Below are positions 9,008-17,671 of a stretch of DNA of 64,000 nt, in pieces. The DNA is from DASTCZ01 sp963704455 (lineage in GTDB: Bacteria; Acidobacteriota; Terriglobia; Acidiferrales; UBA7541): positions 3,658,001 through 3,722,000 of the forward strand of contig OY969905.1 in NCBI GenBank assembly GCA_963704455.1, in the 5' to 3' direction. The notes beneath the pieces were generated by a model. The model saw nothing but the letters and a program-made list of their open reading frames with translations. It was not told the DNA's origin and searched no databases. Both the position numbers and the translations under genes were made by a program. Each line of letters starts with the position of its first letter. The first letter of the stretch is position 1.

Positions 9008-9670
9008 ATGCCACTGCCAGGACTCGCCATCGCGCTTTCGGGGGACGGTATCGTAAGCAGCGCCGAAGACCGAGCGGGCCGATTGGCTGCGCGTCTGGAT
9101 GACCGTGCGCTTGTCGAGCGCGCGCAGGGTGGCGACCGCCTCGCGTTTGAAGAACTCGTCCACCGGTTCGATCGCGATGTTTTGCGTCTGGCGCTGAACC
9201 TAACGCGCCGTCCCGAAGATGCCCGCGACGTTTATCAGGAAGCCTTCCTCAAGGCCTACAAGAATCTCCACCGCTTCCGCTTCGAGTGTTCCTTCTATAC
9301 GTGGCTCTACAGAATCGTGACCAACGTTTGCCTCGATCTTTTGCGGCGGCGCAACAGCCGTCCCGAGGATCAGGCGCCCGAAGTGGCTGATGCGGAAGAT
9401 TCACCGCGCGACTTTTTCGAGCAGCAACGCGCGCCCGGCTCGGGCTCGGACCCCGAGCGCAGTTTGATAGGAAAAGAGATTGGCACAAAGATTTCGGCGG
9501 CGATGGGACGGCTCTCTCCGCGGGAGCGCGTGATATTCGAGATGAAACATCATCAGGGATTGAAGCTGCGCGCGATTGGCGAATTGCTGGGGACGACGGA
9601 AGAGACGGTGAAGAATTCCCTTTTCCGCGCCACGCGAAAGCTGCGGGTGCAATTGGAGGGTTTGCTGTGA
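9008..9670 (+). CDS. ECF-type RNA polymerase sigma factor
   Basis: A group IV sigma factor that would direct RNA polymerase to a small regulon, probably envelope or stress genes. Region 2 is clear: F-E-E-L-V-x-R-F then R-P-E-D-A-R-D-V-Y-Q-E-A-F-L-K-A-Y-K-N-L. It continues into F-Y-T-W-L-Y-R-I-V-T-N-V-C-L-D-L-L-R-R-R. Region 4 is L-S-P-R-E-R-V-I-F-E-M-K-H-H-Q-G-L-K-L-R-A-I-G, then a helix-turn-helix with T-V-K-N-S-L-F-R-A. The linker is acidic. The anti-sigma gene overlaps its stop by four bases (GTGA), the standard sigma/anti-sigma arrangement. The N-terminal 30 residues are not conserved-looking, so the start could lie further in. Confidence 0.92.
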   Translation: MPLPGLAIALSGDGIVSSAEDRAGRLAARLDDRALVERAQGGDRLAFEELVHRFDRDVLRLALNLTRRPEDARDVYQEAFLKAYKNLHRFRFECSFYTWLYRIVTNVCLDLLRRRNSRPEDQAPEVADAEDSPRDFFEQQRAPGSGSDPERSLIGKEIGTKISAAMGRLSPRERVIFEMKHHQGLKLRAIGELLGTTEETVKNSLFRATRKLRVQLEGLL

Positions 9671-10728
9671 AGCCGGTAGTCCAATCCGGAGAAGCAGTGC
9701 GCGCGATGCGCTGCGCGGATGTCGAGCGGCTGCTTGTTCTCTACGCCTGTGACGAAGCCGCGCCCGGCGAGCGCGCGGCCGTCGAGCAGCATGTCGGCGG
9801 GTGCGCGGAATGCGCCGCTTTGTTCGCAATTGAATTGCGTCTGCGTCAAATGATTTCGACATTGCCGCAACCCGCGGAGGAGCTCGAACTTGCCGGAGCG
9901 TTGCTCGAACAATGCCGCAGCGAGTTGGCGGAAGCGCTTGATGAAGGGCACGATTTCGCGGCCGCGCGAGCGCATGGCCTCTCCGATGGATTCTTTGCGC
10001 GATGCTTTGCATGGTGCCGAATGGAATTGGCGATGCATCCGGCGCTCGGCGCGGCGATGTTTGTGCTGGTCGGGCTTGGAATGGGCCGGATGCTTCCGGC
10101 AGCGGCAAACGCCGGGCAAACAGTCGCGGGGCTTGGTGGACCGGTTTCGATGACGGTAACTCCGCGAATTTCGGACCAGGAATTGCAAAACGTTGCGACG
10201 GTTACCGGAATTTTCCCTGTGACCGATGTGGACTCCGGGACCCAGAACTTCGAGGTACATTTCCGCGCGCTGAAGCCCATGGTGGTGAATGACGATGGCG
10301 ACGTTACCCGCGTCCTGAGTTTTGTGATTCAAAACAGCCAGAGATTTGATCCCGACATCCGGCTCGATTCCGTGGACGTGCTTCGGAGCCGCGTGGAGGA
10401 CGCCGACGTGCGCCGCGTGCTGTGCGCTACTTCGCGGCATGACGTGAATCCTGGCGTCCGCTTGCGCGCTCTTGAATCGCTGCGCGGGTATGAGCAGGAC
10501 GCGGCCGTGCGCGATACGGTGCTCGACGCCCTCTTGCACGACACAAACCCCGGCGTCCGCAACGAGGCCGTCAATGAGATCCGCGCATTGGTGTTCGCCG
10601 GAAACGCGGGCAACGATCCGCGCGTCGCGCAGGTGTTGCGCGACCTGAGCGAACACGATGCGAATAATTACATCCGTCTCCAGGCTGCAGCGGCAGTGCG
10701 GCAGCTGAGCGCGGGCCCGTCCCAGTAA
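9667..10728 (+). CDS. zinc-finger anti-sigma factor with HEAT-like C-terminal repeats
   Basis: Likely membrane-bound inhibitor of the ECF sigma factor encoded just upstream. A zf-HC2 type motif is visible (C16, H42, C46, C49; H-x3-C-x2-C). One TM segment lies at about 122-142. The outer half ends in about 100 residues of repeats of the form D-x-x-V-R-x-V-L, then N-P-G-V-R-L-R-A-L-E-S-L, then N-P-G-V-R-N-E-A, which read as HEAT-type helical repeats. The start is GTG and overlaps the sigma stop by four bases, implying coupled translation at similar stoichiometry. HEAT repeats in an anti-sigma factor suggest a protein-binding sensor domain outside the membrane; that role is inferred. Confidence 0.85.
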   Translation: MKPVVQSGEAVRAMRCADVERLLVLYACDEAAPGERAAVEQHVGGCAECAALFAIELRLRQMISTLPQPAEELELAGALLEQCRSELAEALDEGHDFAAARAHGLSDGFFARCFAWCRMELAMHPALGAAMFVLVGLGMGRMLPAAANAGQTVAGLGGPVSMTVTPRISDQELQNVATVTGIFPVTDVDSGTQNFEVHFRALKPMVVNDDGDVTRVLSFVIQNSQRFDPDIRLDSVDVLRSRVEDADVRRVLCATSRHDVNPGVRLRALESLRGYEQDAAVRDTVLDALLHDTNPGVRNEAVNEIRALVFAGNAGNDPRVAQVLRDLSEHDANNYIRLQAAAAVRQLSAGPSQ

Positions 10729-10765
10729 TGCAGAAGGTGGCAGGACGATTCCCACGAGGAAAGAT

Positions 10766-12655
10766 TTGCTGACACGCGTACAAATTCGGAATATTGCGCT
10801 CGGAACGGCGCTGGCCTTCGCGTTCGCGGCGGGATCCGCGCAAGCACAAACACCCGTTTTGGCGCAGGCGCAAGGTCCCCCGCAAGCTCAGCCGCCGCAA
10901 GCGGCCCCATCTGCCGCGCCAACCCCGTGGGCGCCGCCGCGTAATCAGGCGAGCATCGCGCAGCGGGCTCCTGTGGCGCGATCTTCGGATGAAAGATCCG
11001 GAACTTTTACCGCCCGCGATGGACAGCGTCTGCGATTGGAGACAGAGATCGGCAGCATTCGCATCCTTACAGATGCAACAGACGAGGTGCGGTATCTTAT
11101 ACGGATTGAAGTGGATGACCCCGGTCCTGCTGCGAAGGACCTCACGCGCCAATTCCTTCTGCGTGCGCAGACGGTACCGGGCGGCGTGACAATATCCGGC
11201 GCGGTACCGCGGCGCGACCTGCGCGAACGGCTGCAAGTAACCTACGAAATTCACGTCCCGCTCCACTTCATCTTGGAGGCCACGACTCAGGCGGGCAACA
11301 TTCAAGTGGCCGATTTGGACGGCCGCGCCACGCTCACAACAAATGCCGGAAGCATTACCGCCGGACGCATCGGCGGCAATGCGCGACTGGAAAGCACCGG
11401 CGGAGGACACATTCTTGTCGGTGACGTCACTGGTGATCTGTATGTAGAAACGGCGGGCGGCCACATCACCGCAGGAAACGCAACCGGCAACGCGGTCCTT
11501 AAGACCGGCGGCGGTCACATCCACGCGGGCGTAATCGGCGGAACAGCACAGCTTGATACCGGCGGCGGAAATGTTTCGATTCAGCGCGCGGGCGGCCGCG
11601 TGACGGCTTCTTCCGGGGGCGGGCAAATTAATTTTGGCGAAGCGGTGGGGCCCATTCAGGCGCGCGCAGCGGGCGGAGGCGTCCGCGTGCTTCGAGTTGC
11701 CGGCCCGATGCAATTGGATAGCAATGGCGGGAGTATTTCTCTTCCGCGCGTGGATAGCCCGGTGCGCGCTTCCACCGGCACGGGGACCATCACGGCGTGG
11801 CTCACCCCCACCTTCATGAAAACTCCCGGCGATTCGCAATTGGAATCGAGGCAGGGCGACATCATTGTGTATGTGCCGCGGCAGCTCTCCGTGACGATCG
11901 AGGCGACGATTGACGCATCCATGGATCATCACATCACCGCGGATCCCTCGCTTCCATTGAAGGTGAGTTACGTCACCAGCGAATCCGGCAGGCAAGCGCA
12001 CGGAGAATGCGCGGTCAACGGCGGCGGAGAAGTAATCCACCTGCGCACTTCCGGCGGAAATATCCAATTGCGTTATGCGGACGATGCGCGGCTCCGCCAG
12101 CAGACCTTGGTGCAGCAGCAGATCCAGCAGCAAATGGATGCCCAACAACAACTGACTTTGAAAATAGTTGAACAGAGCATGGAGGAAGTGCAGCGGCAAA
12201 CACAGATTGCGGCGCAGGCGATGCAGCATGCTCAAACAGTTCCTCCTGGCAATTGGCCGCAGGGTTTGCCCGCGTCGACGGCGGCACCACGCGCGCAACC
12301 GGCTCCTACTCTGGCTCAACCGCCGGAATCTGATGTTCTGTGGATGAAGCTCGGCGAATTTTGGTGGGGCGGCGTGCGTGTGGACCCCGCGGAGCAGCAG
12401 AAGCGCTTGATTGTGCAAACGAGGCCTGTTTATCCCGAGGTCGCGCACACTGCGGGAATCGAGGGCACAGTTTCAATGCGCGTGTTGATCGGCAAGGAAG
12501 GCGGGGTTGAACAGATCAACGTTCTTTCCGGTGACCAGGCCCTGCGCAGCGCTGCGATGGATGCGGTGCGCCGGTGGCGCTACCGGCCCTTTTTGCTCGA
12601 TGGTGAGCCGGTTTCCGTGGTTACGACTGTAAACCTCGAGTTTCGGCTGAATTAG
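10766..12655 (+). CDS. secreted DUF4097 beta-repeat protein with C-terminal TonB-like domain
   Basis: The protein opens with a signal peptide (residues 1 to about 28, ending A-G-S-A-Q-A-Q). A Pro/Gln/Ala-rich linker follows. Then comes a long DUF4097-type beta-helical region of short Gly/Thr repeats, such as T-G-G-G-H-I and A-G-G-x-I-T-A-G, to about residue 430. A Gln-rich, probably coiled segment (about 445-500) leads to a TonB C-terminal domain at about 545-628: R-P-V-Y-P-E-x-A, then G-x-V, V-L-I-G-K-E-G, and R-x-W-R-Y-x-P. The start is TTG with a GAGGAA site six bases upstream. It follows the anti-sigma gene by 37 bases and probably belongs to the same operon. Without a TM-TonB N-terminus it is not a classical energy transducer, so its partner is unknown. 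Confidence 0.82.
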   Translation: MLTRVQIRNIALGTALAFAFAAGSAQAQTPVLAQAQGPPQAQPPQAAPSAAPTPWAPPRNQASIAQRAPVARSSDERSGTFTARDGQRLRLETEIGSIRILTDATDEVRYLIRIEVDDPGPAAKDLTRQFLLRAQTVPGGVTISGAVPRRDLRERLQVTYEIHVPLHFILEATTQAGNIQVADLDGRATLTTNAGSITAGRIGGNARLESTGGGHILVGDVTGDLYVETAGGHITAGNATGNAVLKTGGGHIHAGVIGGTAQLDTGGGNVSIQRAGGRVTASSGGGQINFGEAVGPIQARAAGGGVRVLRVAGPMQLDSNGGSISLPRVDSPVRASTGTGTITAWLTPTFMKTPGDSQLESRQGDIIVYVPRQLSVTIEATIDASMDHHITADPSLPLKVSYVTSESGRQAHGECAVNGGGEVIHLRTSGGNIQLRYADDARLRQQTLVQQQIQQQMDAQQQLTLKIVEQSMEEVQRQTQIAAQAMQHAQTVPPGNWPQGLPASTAAPRAQPAPTLAQPPESDVLWMKLGEFWWGGVRVDPAEQQKRLIVQTRPVYPEVAHTAGIEGTVSMRVLIGKEGGVEQINVLSGDQALRSAAMDAVRRWRYRPFLLDGEPVSVVTTVNLEFRLN

Positions 12656-12768
12656 ATTCATGGATTTGCGGCGGCTCAGCTTTTCAGAGCCGCATGAGTT
12701 TTCCAAGCGGGTGTGACGGTCCATCACGAAGAATGCAGGGAAAACGTTCTACCAATCGGGGGTGCGGG

Positions 12769-13515
12769 ATGCGGAAAACATTCATCGGGATTATCGGGCT
12801 CGCGTTGATTGCTTTCGTTGCGCCGGCCGGCGCAACAAGTAAGACCATCTCAAAAACGCTTCCATTCGCGCAAGGCGGAACGCTGCGAATTGAAAACGTA
12901 AACGGCTCGGTGGAAATCCGCGGATGGGACCGTGAAGAAATTGAAATTCGCGCGGTGAAGTCGGCTTCGCGCGGCGCGGACCTGGACCTTGTCCAGGTTG
13001 ACATCAAGCCCGCAGCGGGCCGCGTGGAAATCGAAACGCGATATCCAGCCGATCAAGGCGTGGACGTCTCCGTGGAATATCTTATCCGGGTGCCGCGGCA
13101 CGTGATCGTCGAGAACGCCGCTACGGTGAACGGAGCGGTGCGCGTCAGCGGCGTGGAGGGCAGCGGGGATTTGCGCACGGTGAATGGCGACGTCGAAGTC
13201 AGCGAAGCCGGTGGCGGGTTCAACGCGCGCACGACGAACGGCAGCATCCGCGAAGAGCTGCAATCCTACTCCGCGAAGCCGCTTGCGTTGGAAACCATGA
13301 ACGGCTCAATCCTCGTGGCGCTGCCCGCGGATGCCGGTGCGGAAATTGACGCGCAGAGCATGAACGGAGAAATTCGCACGCAGAGGCCGGTGCTTTTGAA
13401 GGGGGCCTTCACACGCGGAAGCTTCCGCGGAAAACTGGGCGCGGGCGGCGCACCGCTGCTGATTCGCACTGTAAATGGCGCGATTCAGATTGCTGTTTGG
13501 AGCGCTACGGTATAA
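12769..13515 (+). CDS. secreted DUF4097 family protein
   Basis: A single-domain DUF4097 (putative adhesin-like beta-helix) protein with a signal peptide (M-R-K-T-F-I-G-I-I-G-L-A-L-I-A-F ending A-P-A-G-A). Hallmarks are G-T-L-R-I-E-N-V-N-G-S-V-E-I-R-G-W-D near the N-terminus and repeated turns of the form N-G-x-V/I (V-N-G-A-V, V-N-G-D-V, T-N-G-S-I, M-N-G-S-I, M-N-G-E-I). The start at 12769 is preferred over an in-frame upstream ATG (12694), because the signal peptide begins there and a G-rich site precedes it. It is the second DUF4097 gene in the run behind the ECF sigma gene. Its function is unknown; periplasmic or surface location is inferred. Confidence 0.85.
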   Translation: MRKTFIGIIGLALIAFVAPAGATSKTISKTLPFAQGGTLRIENVNGSVEIRGWDREEIEIRAVKSASRGADLDLVQVDIKPAAGRVEIETRYPADQGVDVSVEYLIRVPRHVIVENAATVNGAVRVSGVEGSGDLRTVNGDVEVSEAGGGFNARTTNGSIREELQSYSAKPLALETMNGSILVALPADAGAEIDAQSMNGEIRTQRPVLLKGAFTRGSFRGKLGAGGAPLLIRTVNGAIQIAVWSATV

Positions 13516-13579
13516 CTCAGCGCCGGCGGCTGCTCACTTTGCACCGCGCGAAACGTCGAAACTGGCAGGAGGTTGATTT

Positions 13580-14758
13580 ATGAAGACCAAGAAATTGATT
13601 GCGATTGGAACGATGGCGGCGCTGGCTCTCGGCCTGGTGGCCGCAGCCGCATTCGCACAAGATCGGGACTCTGATTGTGGCAGGGCAATTGCGGATTCAG
13701 TCCGGCAGGTGGTAAGGCAACAAGTGCGGCAAGCTGTAGTGCAGGCGCAAGTCCAGGCTCACGCACAGCTCGCTCAGGCCATTACCGACCGCATATCGGG
13801 TGCGGTGGCCAGTGCGGTGCCGGACGAAGTGACCGCGCGTGTGAATTCGCGGGTCCAAGCCGCGCTTGCCCGCTCGCTCTCACGTCAGTCTGTGCAGAGC
13901 ACGCCCCGGGTGGTAATCAATGGCGATGAGTTCACGTCCCTCGACGAGACTGGCTGGCTCGGCGTGACGCCGGAAGACGTTTCCGTGGATCGCGCGAAGG
14001 AACTCAAGCTTTCTTCCGCGCGTGGCGTTTATTTGAGCGACGTCGAGAAGGACAGCCCTGCCGAAAAAGCGGGATTGAAGTCCGGCGATGTCATCACGGA
14101 ATTCAACGGCGAGAAAGTTGAAAGCGTCGCGCAATTTCGCCGGCTGGTGCGGGAAACACCGTCGGGCCGCACGATTTCAATCACGGTTTGGCGCGACGGC
14201 CGGGCACAAACCTTGAGCGTGACTATGGGAAACTACGAGGATCAAATTCAAAACCAAAGTGCAGGCAACTTGCGCCAGCTACTGCCGCGACTGAACCTAA
14301 GTGTCCCTGACCAGGAGATGGTCATTCCGTGGCCTTCGGAGCCTCGCGCTTTCACATACCAGATGCCCGAGGGGACGTTAAATTTCAATGGTGATGGCAA
14401 CCTGTTCCGGATGTCCCCCACACCGACGCTCGGTATCAGCGCAGAGAGTGTCAGCGGTCAATTGGGAACGTACTTCGGCGCGCCGGATGGCGAAGGAATC
14501 CTGGTGCGTGACGTCAACTCCGGATCACCCGCGGAGAAGGGTGGACTCAAAGCGGGCGACGTGATCGTCAAGATTGACGGCGACCGCGTAAGGACGCTCA
14601 ATGAGATGCAATCCAAGCTGCGCCAAAAGCGCGACGCCAAGACGGTCCAAGTCACCGTCATGCGCAAAGGCTCGGAGACCACTGTGACGATTGAGCCGTC
14701 CAAGCCGCAAACGCGTCCCGCGACTCCTCACCCTAACCCGCGTCCAGTCTCCTTCTAG
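13580..14758 (+). CDS. secreted double-PDZ protein
   Basis: A 392-residue exported protein with a signal peptide ending A-A-A-F-A-Q. A long helical segment (about 30-105) rich in Val, Gln, Arg and Ala follows, and then two PDZ domains at about 130-215 and 285-375. Both PDZ domains carry G-S/D-S-P-A-E-K-x-G-L-K-x-G-D-V-I and a following G-x-x-V/R-x-S/T-L/V motif. No trypsin-like domain of the HtrA type is present, so this is a PDZ-only scaffold or substrate receptor rather than a protease. An AGGAGG site precedes the ATG. It closes the ECF-DUF4097 gene run and is followed by a strong terminator. A role with envelope stress proteins is inferred from position only. Confidence 0.88.
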   Translation: MKTKKLIAIGTMAALALGLVAAAAFAQDRDSDCGRAIADSVRQVVRQQVRQAVVQAQVQAHAQLAQAITDRISGAVASAVPDEVTARVNSRVQAALARSLSRQSVQSTPRVVINGDEFTSLDETGWLGVTPEDVSVDRAKELKLSSARGVYLSDVEKDSPAEKAGLKSGDVITEFNGEKVESVAQFRRLVRETPSGRTISITVWRDGRAQTLSVTMGNYEDQIQNQSAGNLRQLLPRLNLSVPDQEMVIPWPSEPRAFTYQMPEGTLNFNGDGNLFRMSPTPTLGISAESVSGQLGTYFGAPDGEGILVRDVNSGSPAEKGGLKAGDVIVKIDGDRVRTLNEMQSKLRQKRDAKTVQVTVMRKGSETTVTIEPSKPQTRPATPHPNPRPVSF

Positions 14759-14783
14759 CTCCACACGAAGAAAGCATGTATTG

Positions 14784-14830
14784 GCCCGGCGCCGCCGGAA
14801 GAAGTAAAATGGCGCCGGGCTTTTTCTTTT
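14784..14830 (+). terminator. rho-independent terminator after the PDZ gene
   Basis: A perfect 10-bp stem (GCCCGGCGCC at 14784-14793 with GGCGCCGGGC at 14811-14820) has a 17-base loop. It is followed directly by TTTTTCTTTT. It lies 25 bases past the stop of the double-PDZ gene and ends the ECF sigma / DUF4097 operon. Confidence 0.9.
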
Positions 14831-14866
14831 GTGGGCCATTTATTATTGTCACCACGGGGGGCGAAA

Positions 14867-15361
14867 ATGTCACGGCGAACAAGAGCAATCCCGCTGGATG
14901 TTTTTCTACTTTTCATCGGCGCAGCCGCCGCCGTCGTCTCATTCGCGCAACCGGGTAAAGGTCAGAATGGCGCGCCACTCCCGAAGACGGACCCGGCTGC
15001 TCCGGTTCCGGCGTATCACACGAGCCCGCCAAAATCGCCGTTGCCCGACCCGGTGAGCCCCGACAAATACACAGATCCTATTTCCAAGAATTCTTATGCG
15101 ATGGCGGGAAAAGTGAGAAACGTTTTGTACCAGCAGCCATGCTACTGCTACTGCGATCGCAATGATGGCCACCATAGCCTCTACGATTGTTTCCTCAGCG
15201 ACCATGCCAGTGGATGCAATACTTGCCGGATGGAAGGCATTTTCGCGTATGAACAAACCCGGAAGGGGCGGAGCGCCGCGCAAATCCGCAAGGAGATTAT
15301 TGCCGGTGACTGGCGAAAGCTGAATCCGCAAGATTACATGACGCCAAGAGAAGTCCACTGA
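14867..15361 (+). CDS. exported PCYCGC-motif protein
   Basis: The 164-residue product has an N-terminal hydrophobic export signal (I-P-L-D-V-F-L-L-F-I-G-A-A-A-A-V-V-S-F-A), a Pro-rich stretch, and then a cysteine-rich domain. That domain has P-C-Y-C-Y-C-D-R, G-H-H-S-L-Y-D-C-F, and S-G-C-N-T-C, followed by a helical tail. This matches the PCYCGC-motif family of secreted proteins of unknown function, with the last Gly of the motif replaced by Tyr. The ATG at 14867 has a G-rich site just upstream and puts the signal at the very N-terminus; GTG at 14831 would add 12 residues. Metal or redox binding by the cysteines is plausible but not shown. Confidence 0.8.
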   Translation: MSRRTRAIPLDVFLLFIGAAAAVVSFAQPGKGQNGAPLPKTDPAAPVPAYHTSPPKSPLPDPVSPDKYTDPISKNSYAMAGKVRNVLYQQPCYCYCDRNDGHHSLYDCFLSDHASGCNTCRMEGIFAYEQTRKGRSAAQIRKEIIAGDWRKLNPQDYMTPREVH

Positions 15362-15428
15362 AACGCAACGGTTTCCCGTTCATCCCATTCGTCTGGACTA
15401 GAAAATATTCTTGTGAGGGAAAGCCTGC

Positions 15429-16139
15429 TTATTGCCGGCGAATTTCCGCATTGGATGCGGGAACACTCAATCGAATCAGCCGGTGAGCTGCGTCAAGATA
15501 AAGCATCAATTCCAAGTTTGTGGTGTGGACGGCGAGTTGATCAAAGCGCATGCCATCCAGCATTGTAGAACCGCGCGATTCCGCCGTGACCATTCCCGGC
15601 GTTTGCTGTTGTGGAATCAAGACGGCGAAATTTTGCGGCCCGCCCGCGGCCCAGTTGTAAACGCGCGCGAGGACTTCGTACTGGTGGTAGAGGTTGTTGT
15701 CCAGCACAACCACGGGAGAGGCGAAAGTAAAATCCTGGCTAATCGGTTTGTCGCCGTTCCCGAGGTTCAAAGTTATCTTTGCTGTCAGCCCGTCGAATTC
15801 CGTTGTTGAGGAGGCTTTCTTGTCGCCTTCGGTGGTCCATACATACTTCAGCGGCGCACCGGCCGCGTTCAGGCGGAGTTCGCCAATCACTTTGTATGAG
15901 CCGGTCTGGACGTGAAATTCCGTCGTCCCCCGCGCCACCCAGTGGTCGCCCTCGTGCGAAATGGAGAAATCCTCCGTCCCGACCGTCTGGCCGCCGATGA
16001 CGATGGCAAATTTTCCCTTGTCTTCGGAGAAGACGCTCGCGGAATTCTTCTGCGAACGGAGCGGCGCCGCAAAGATTCCGCACGCAATCAGAAGAGCGCA
16101 GACCGCCGCTTTCGCACGTGAATTCCTCATACCTTCCAT
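15429..16139 (-). CDS. secreted protein of unknown function
   Basis: A 236-residue exported protein with a signal peptide (A-V-C-A-L-L-I-A-C-G-I-F-A-A-P-L) and an all-beta look. Alternating hydrophobic strands occur, for example F-A-I-V-I-G-G-Q-T-V-G-T-E-D-F and E-G-D-H-W-V-A-R-G-T-T-E-F. The pattern of a measured 'G-x-E-x-F' start and conserved substrate-like strands is reminiscent of the DUF3108/DUF6134 type, but I cannot assign it. ATG at 16139 is used here. ATG at 16130 would give the standard ATGA overlap with the shikimate kinase stop and may be the true start. It is the last gene of a leftward operon that begins at the second ECF sigma factor. Confidence 0.75.
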   Translation of the reverse strand: MEGMRNSRAKAAVCALLIACGIFAAPLRSQKNSASVFSEDKGKFAIVIGGQTVGTEDFSISHEGDHWVARGTTEFHVQTGSYKVIGELRLNAAGAPLKYVWTTEGDKKASSTTEFDGLTAKITLNLGNGDKPISQDFTFASPVVVLDNNLYHQYEVLARVYNWAAGGPQNFAVLIPQQQTPGMVTAESRGSTMLDGMRFDQLAVHTTNLELMLYLDAAHRLIRLSVPASNAEIRRQ

Positions 16140-16750
16140 TTGACCTGAGGACGCTGCCCGCCATCAAAGCCAATCGCGCGGTTTGTGCCCTCTCCGTCAA
16201 GTGCGGCGAGTATTCGCTCCGCGACGATCCTCGGCTCGCTGCTTCCTTCCACGTGCACATCCGCCATGCGATAGAACGGCAGCCTTTCTTCATAGAGGTT
16301 GCGGAAACTAATTTCATCCCGGAACAGCGGCCGGTCGTCCATTACCACGCAGCGGGCAAGAAGTTGCTCGACCGGGCAATCCAGCCATACGACGCATCCC
16401 GCGCGCGGCAATCCTTCCGGTGCGCAGGCCGAGCGCAGCAGCTCAAGGTTCGCTGGTTGTGTGAATGTCCCTCCGCCGAGGGCCAAAACGACGGGCACGG
16501 GCGAAGCGGAAGCTTCGCCAAGCGCTCGGGAAAGTTCGGCGCGCTCCAATTCGCGGAACCGGGCCTCGCCGAGCCGCTCGAAGATGCTTGTGATTCGCAA
16601 GCCGGACTGCTGTTCGATGCGCTCGTCGAGGTCCACAAAGCGCCAGCCCAGTTGCTGGGCGAGCAAGCGGCCTACAGTGGATTTCCCGGAGCCCATGAAT
16701 CCCGCGAGACAGACGAGCTTCAAGCGCGGACGTGTGCCTGTTGCCTGCAT
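16127..16750 (-). CDS. aroK: shikimate kinase
   Basis: Shikimate kinase phosphorylates shikimate at the 3-OH with ATP, in the fifth step of chorismate synthesis. Walker A is G-F-M-G-S-G-K-S at residues 17-24. The family motif D-L-D-E-R-I-E follows, then R-x-x-E and the shikimate-binding G-G-G-T. The lid segment R-P-L-F-R-D is also present. With the start at 16750 the protein is 207 residues, close to normal (170-200). Extension to 16879 would add 43 residues unlike the family. It sits 28 bases after a DUF4097 gene and overlaps the next gene, so it is co-transcribed with an ECF sigma module, which is an unusual place for a core biosynthetic enzyme. Confidence 0.92.
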   Translation of the reverse strand: MQATGTRPRLKLVCLAGFMGSGKSTVGRLLAQQLGWRFVDLDERIEQQSGLRITSIFERLGEARFRELERAELSRALGEASASPVPVVLALGGGTFTQPANLELLRSACAPEGLPRAGCVVWLDCPVEQLLARCVVMDDRPLFRDEISFRNLYEERLPFYRMADVHVEGSSEPRIVAERILAALDGEGTNRAIGFDGGQRPQVKWKV

Positions 16751-16778
16751 GATTGAAAAGAAGGCTGCCTGCGGGACT

Positions 16779-17669
16779 TTACTGCGAAACCCGCTGCAGA
16801 ATCTTGATTGTACCACTGAAGGAACTGAGCTCGACCTTGGCGTTCCCCGCGCCGATTGTGCCTCCGAGTGCGTTGCCATGTTTCGGGACGGAAACCTTAC
16901 TGCGGCTGTGCTTGTCCGGGAGGAAATTCGCCTGGCTGATTACATTTCCATGCTCCGAGCGAGCTGTCAGGTCAAATGAGCTGGCCTGCCCAAATCGCAC
17001 TTCCGTGTTGCCGGTGTCGCTTCGCATCACGTAAACGCCGTGGCGCAGGAAGTCACCATCGAAAAAAATGTTGCCTGCAGTCGTATGCAGTTCAACCCTG
17101 TCCATGATGGGTTGAATTAGTTGAACGCTGCCGCGCACGGATTCGGCCCTAAAACGGCTGCCATCACACATGGAGCAAACAATGGAGCCATCCGCTGTGG
17201 TCACAACGACCACGCCGCCGACGCTCTTGAGGTTCACGTCCGCTGCGATCGTGTCAAACGTCAGATTTCCGTGAACGCTTTCAACCACGATACTGCCCGA
17301 ATCTGTTCGGACTTGAAGTTCGGTCTCTTCGGGCACAAAGATCTGGTAATCCACCTGCATATCCGCGCCGCGGGCTGAATCGTTCAGAGTGCGAGTGTTG
17401 ATCTCAATTCGCGAGCCGGCCTGTTCCGTGTCCACTTCGGCATTTTTGCCCACTTGATTGGCGACAACCATCACTTCCTGTTTGTTCCAGGACTTGACCT
17501 CGACCCGTCCGTTCGAGTTCTTCACGGTCACGACGGGCCTCCCCGTCACCTGAAAATGCTTTTCAATTTTGGTGGCGGAGGCGGTCCACGCCGTTCCGGC
17601 AAGAATTGCGGCGGCCAGTAAAGCGCGGCCCGCCGGTGAAAGATGTAGACGGTTTAGTTGTGAGTGCAT
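16779..17669 (-). CDS. secreted DUF4097 family protein of the second ECF module
   Basis: A 296-residue exported protein: signal peptide (A-L-L-A-A-A-I-L-A-G-T-A-W-T-A-S-A), then a DUF4097 beta-helical region. That region starts with V-T-V-K-N-S-N-G-R-V-E-V-K-S-W and repeats turns such as T-D-S-G-S-I-V-V, T-A-D-G-S-I-V, T-T-A-G-N-I and S-E-H-G-N-V-I. The ATG lies two bases after the anti-sigma stop, with AGGGGA inside the end of that gene, so translation is coupled. The equivalent gene in the first module (12769) has the same type of domain, so the two modules share their output protein family. Confidence 0.85.
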   Translation of the reverse strand: MHSQLNRLHLSPAGRALLAAAILAGTAWTASATKIEKHFQVTGRPVVTVKNSNGRVEVKSWNKQEVMVVANQVGKNAEVDTEQAGSRIEINTRTLNDSARGADMQVDYQIFVPEETELQVRTDSGSIVVESVHGNLTFDTIAADVNLKSVGGVVVVTTADGSIVCSMCDGSRFRAESVRGSVQLIQPIMDRVELHTTAGNIFFDGDFLRHGVYVMRSDTGNTEVRFGQASSFDLTARSEHGNVISQANFLPDKHSRSKVSVPKHGNALGGTIGAGNAKVELSSFSGTIKILQRVSQ

Positions 17670-17671
17670 CG

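Noticed and set aside
10571..12448. 625-codon minus-strand ORF
   Set aside because: Antisense shadow of the DUF4097-TonB gene in GC-rich DNA; the plus-strand frame has signal peptide and domains.
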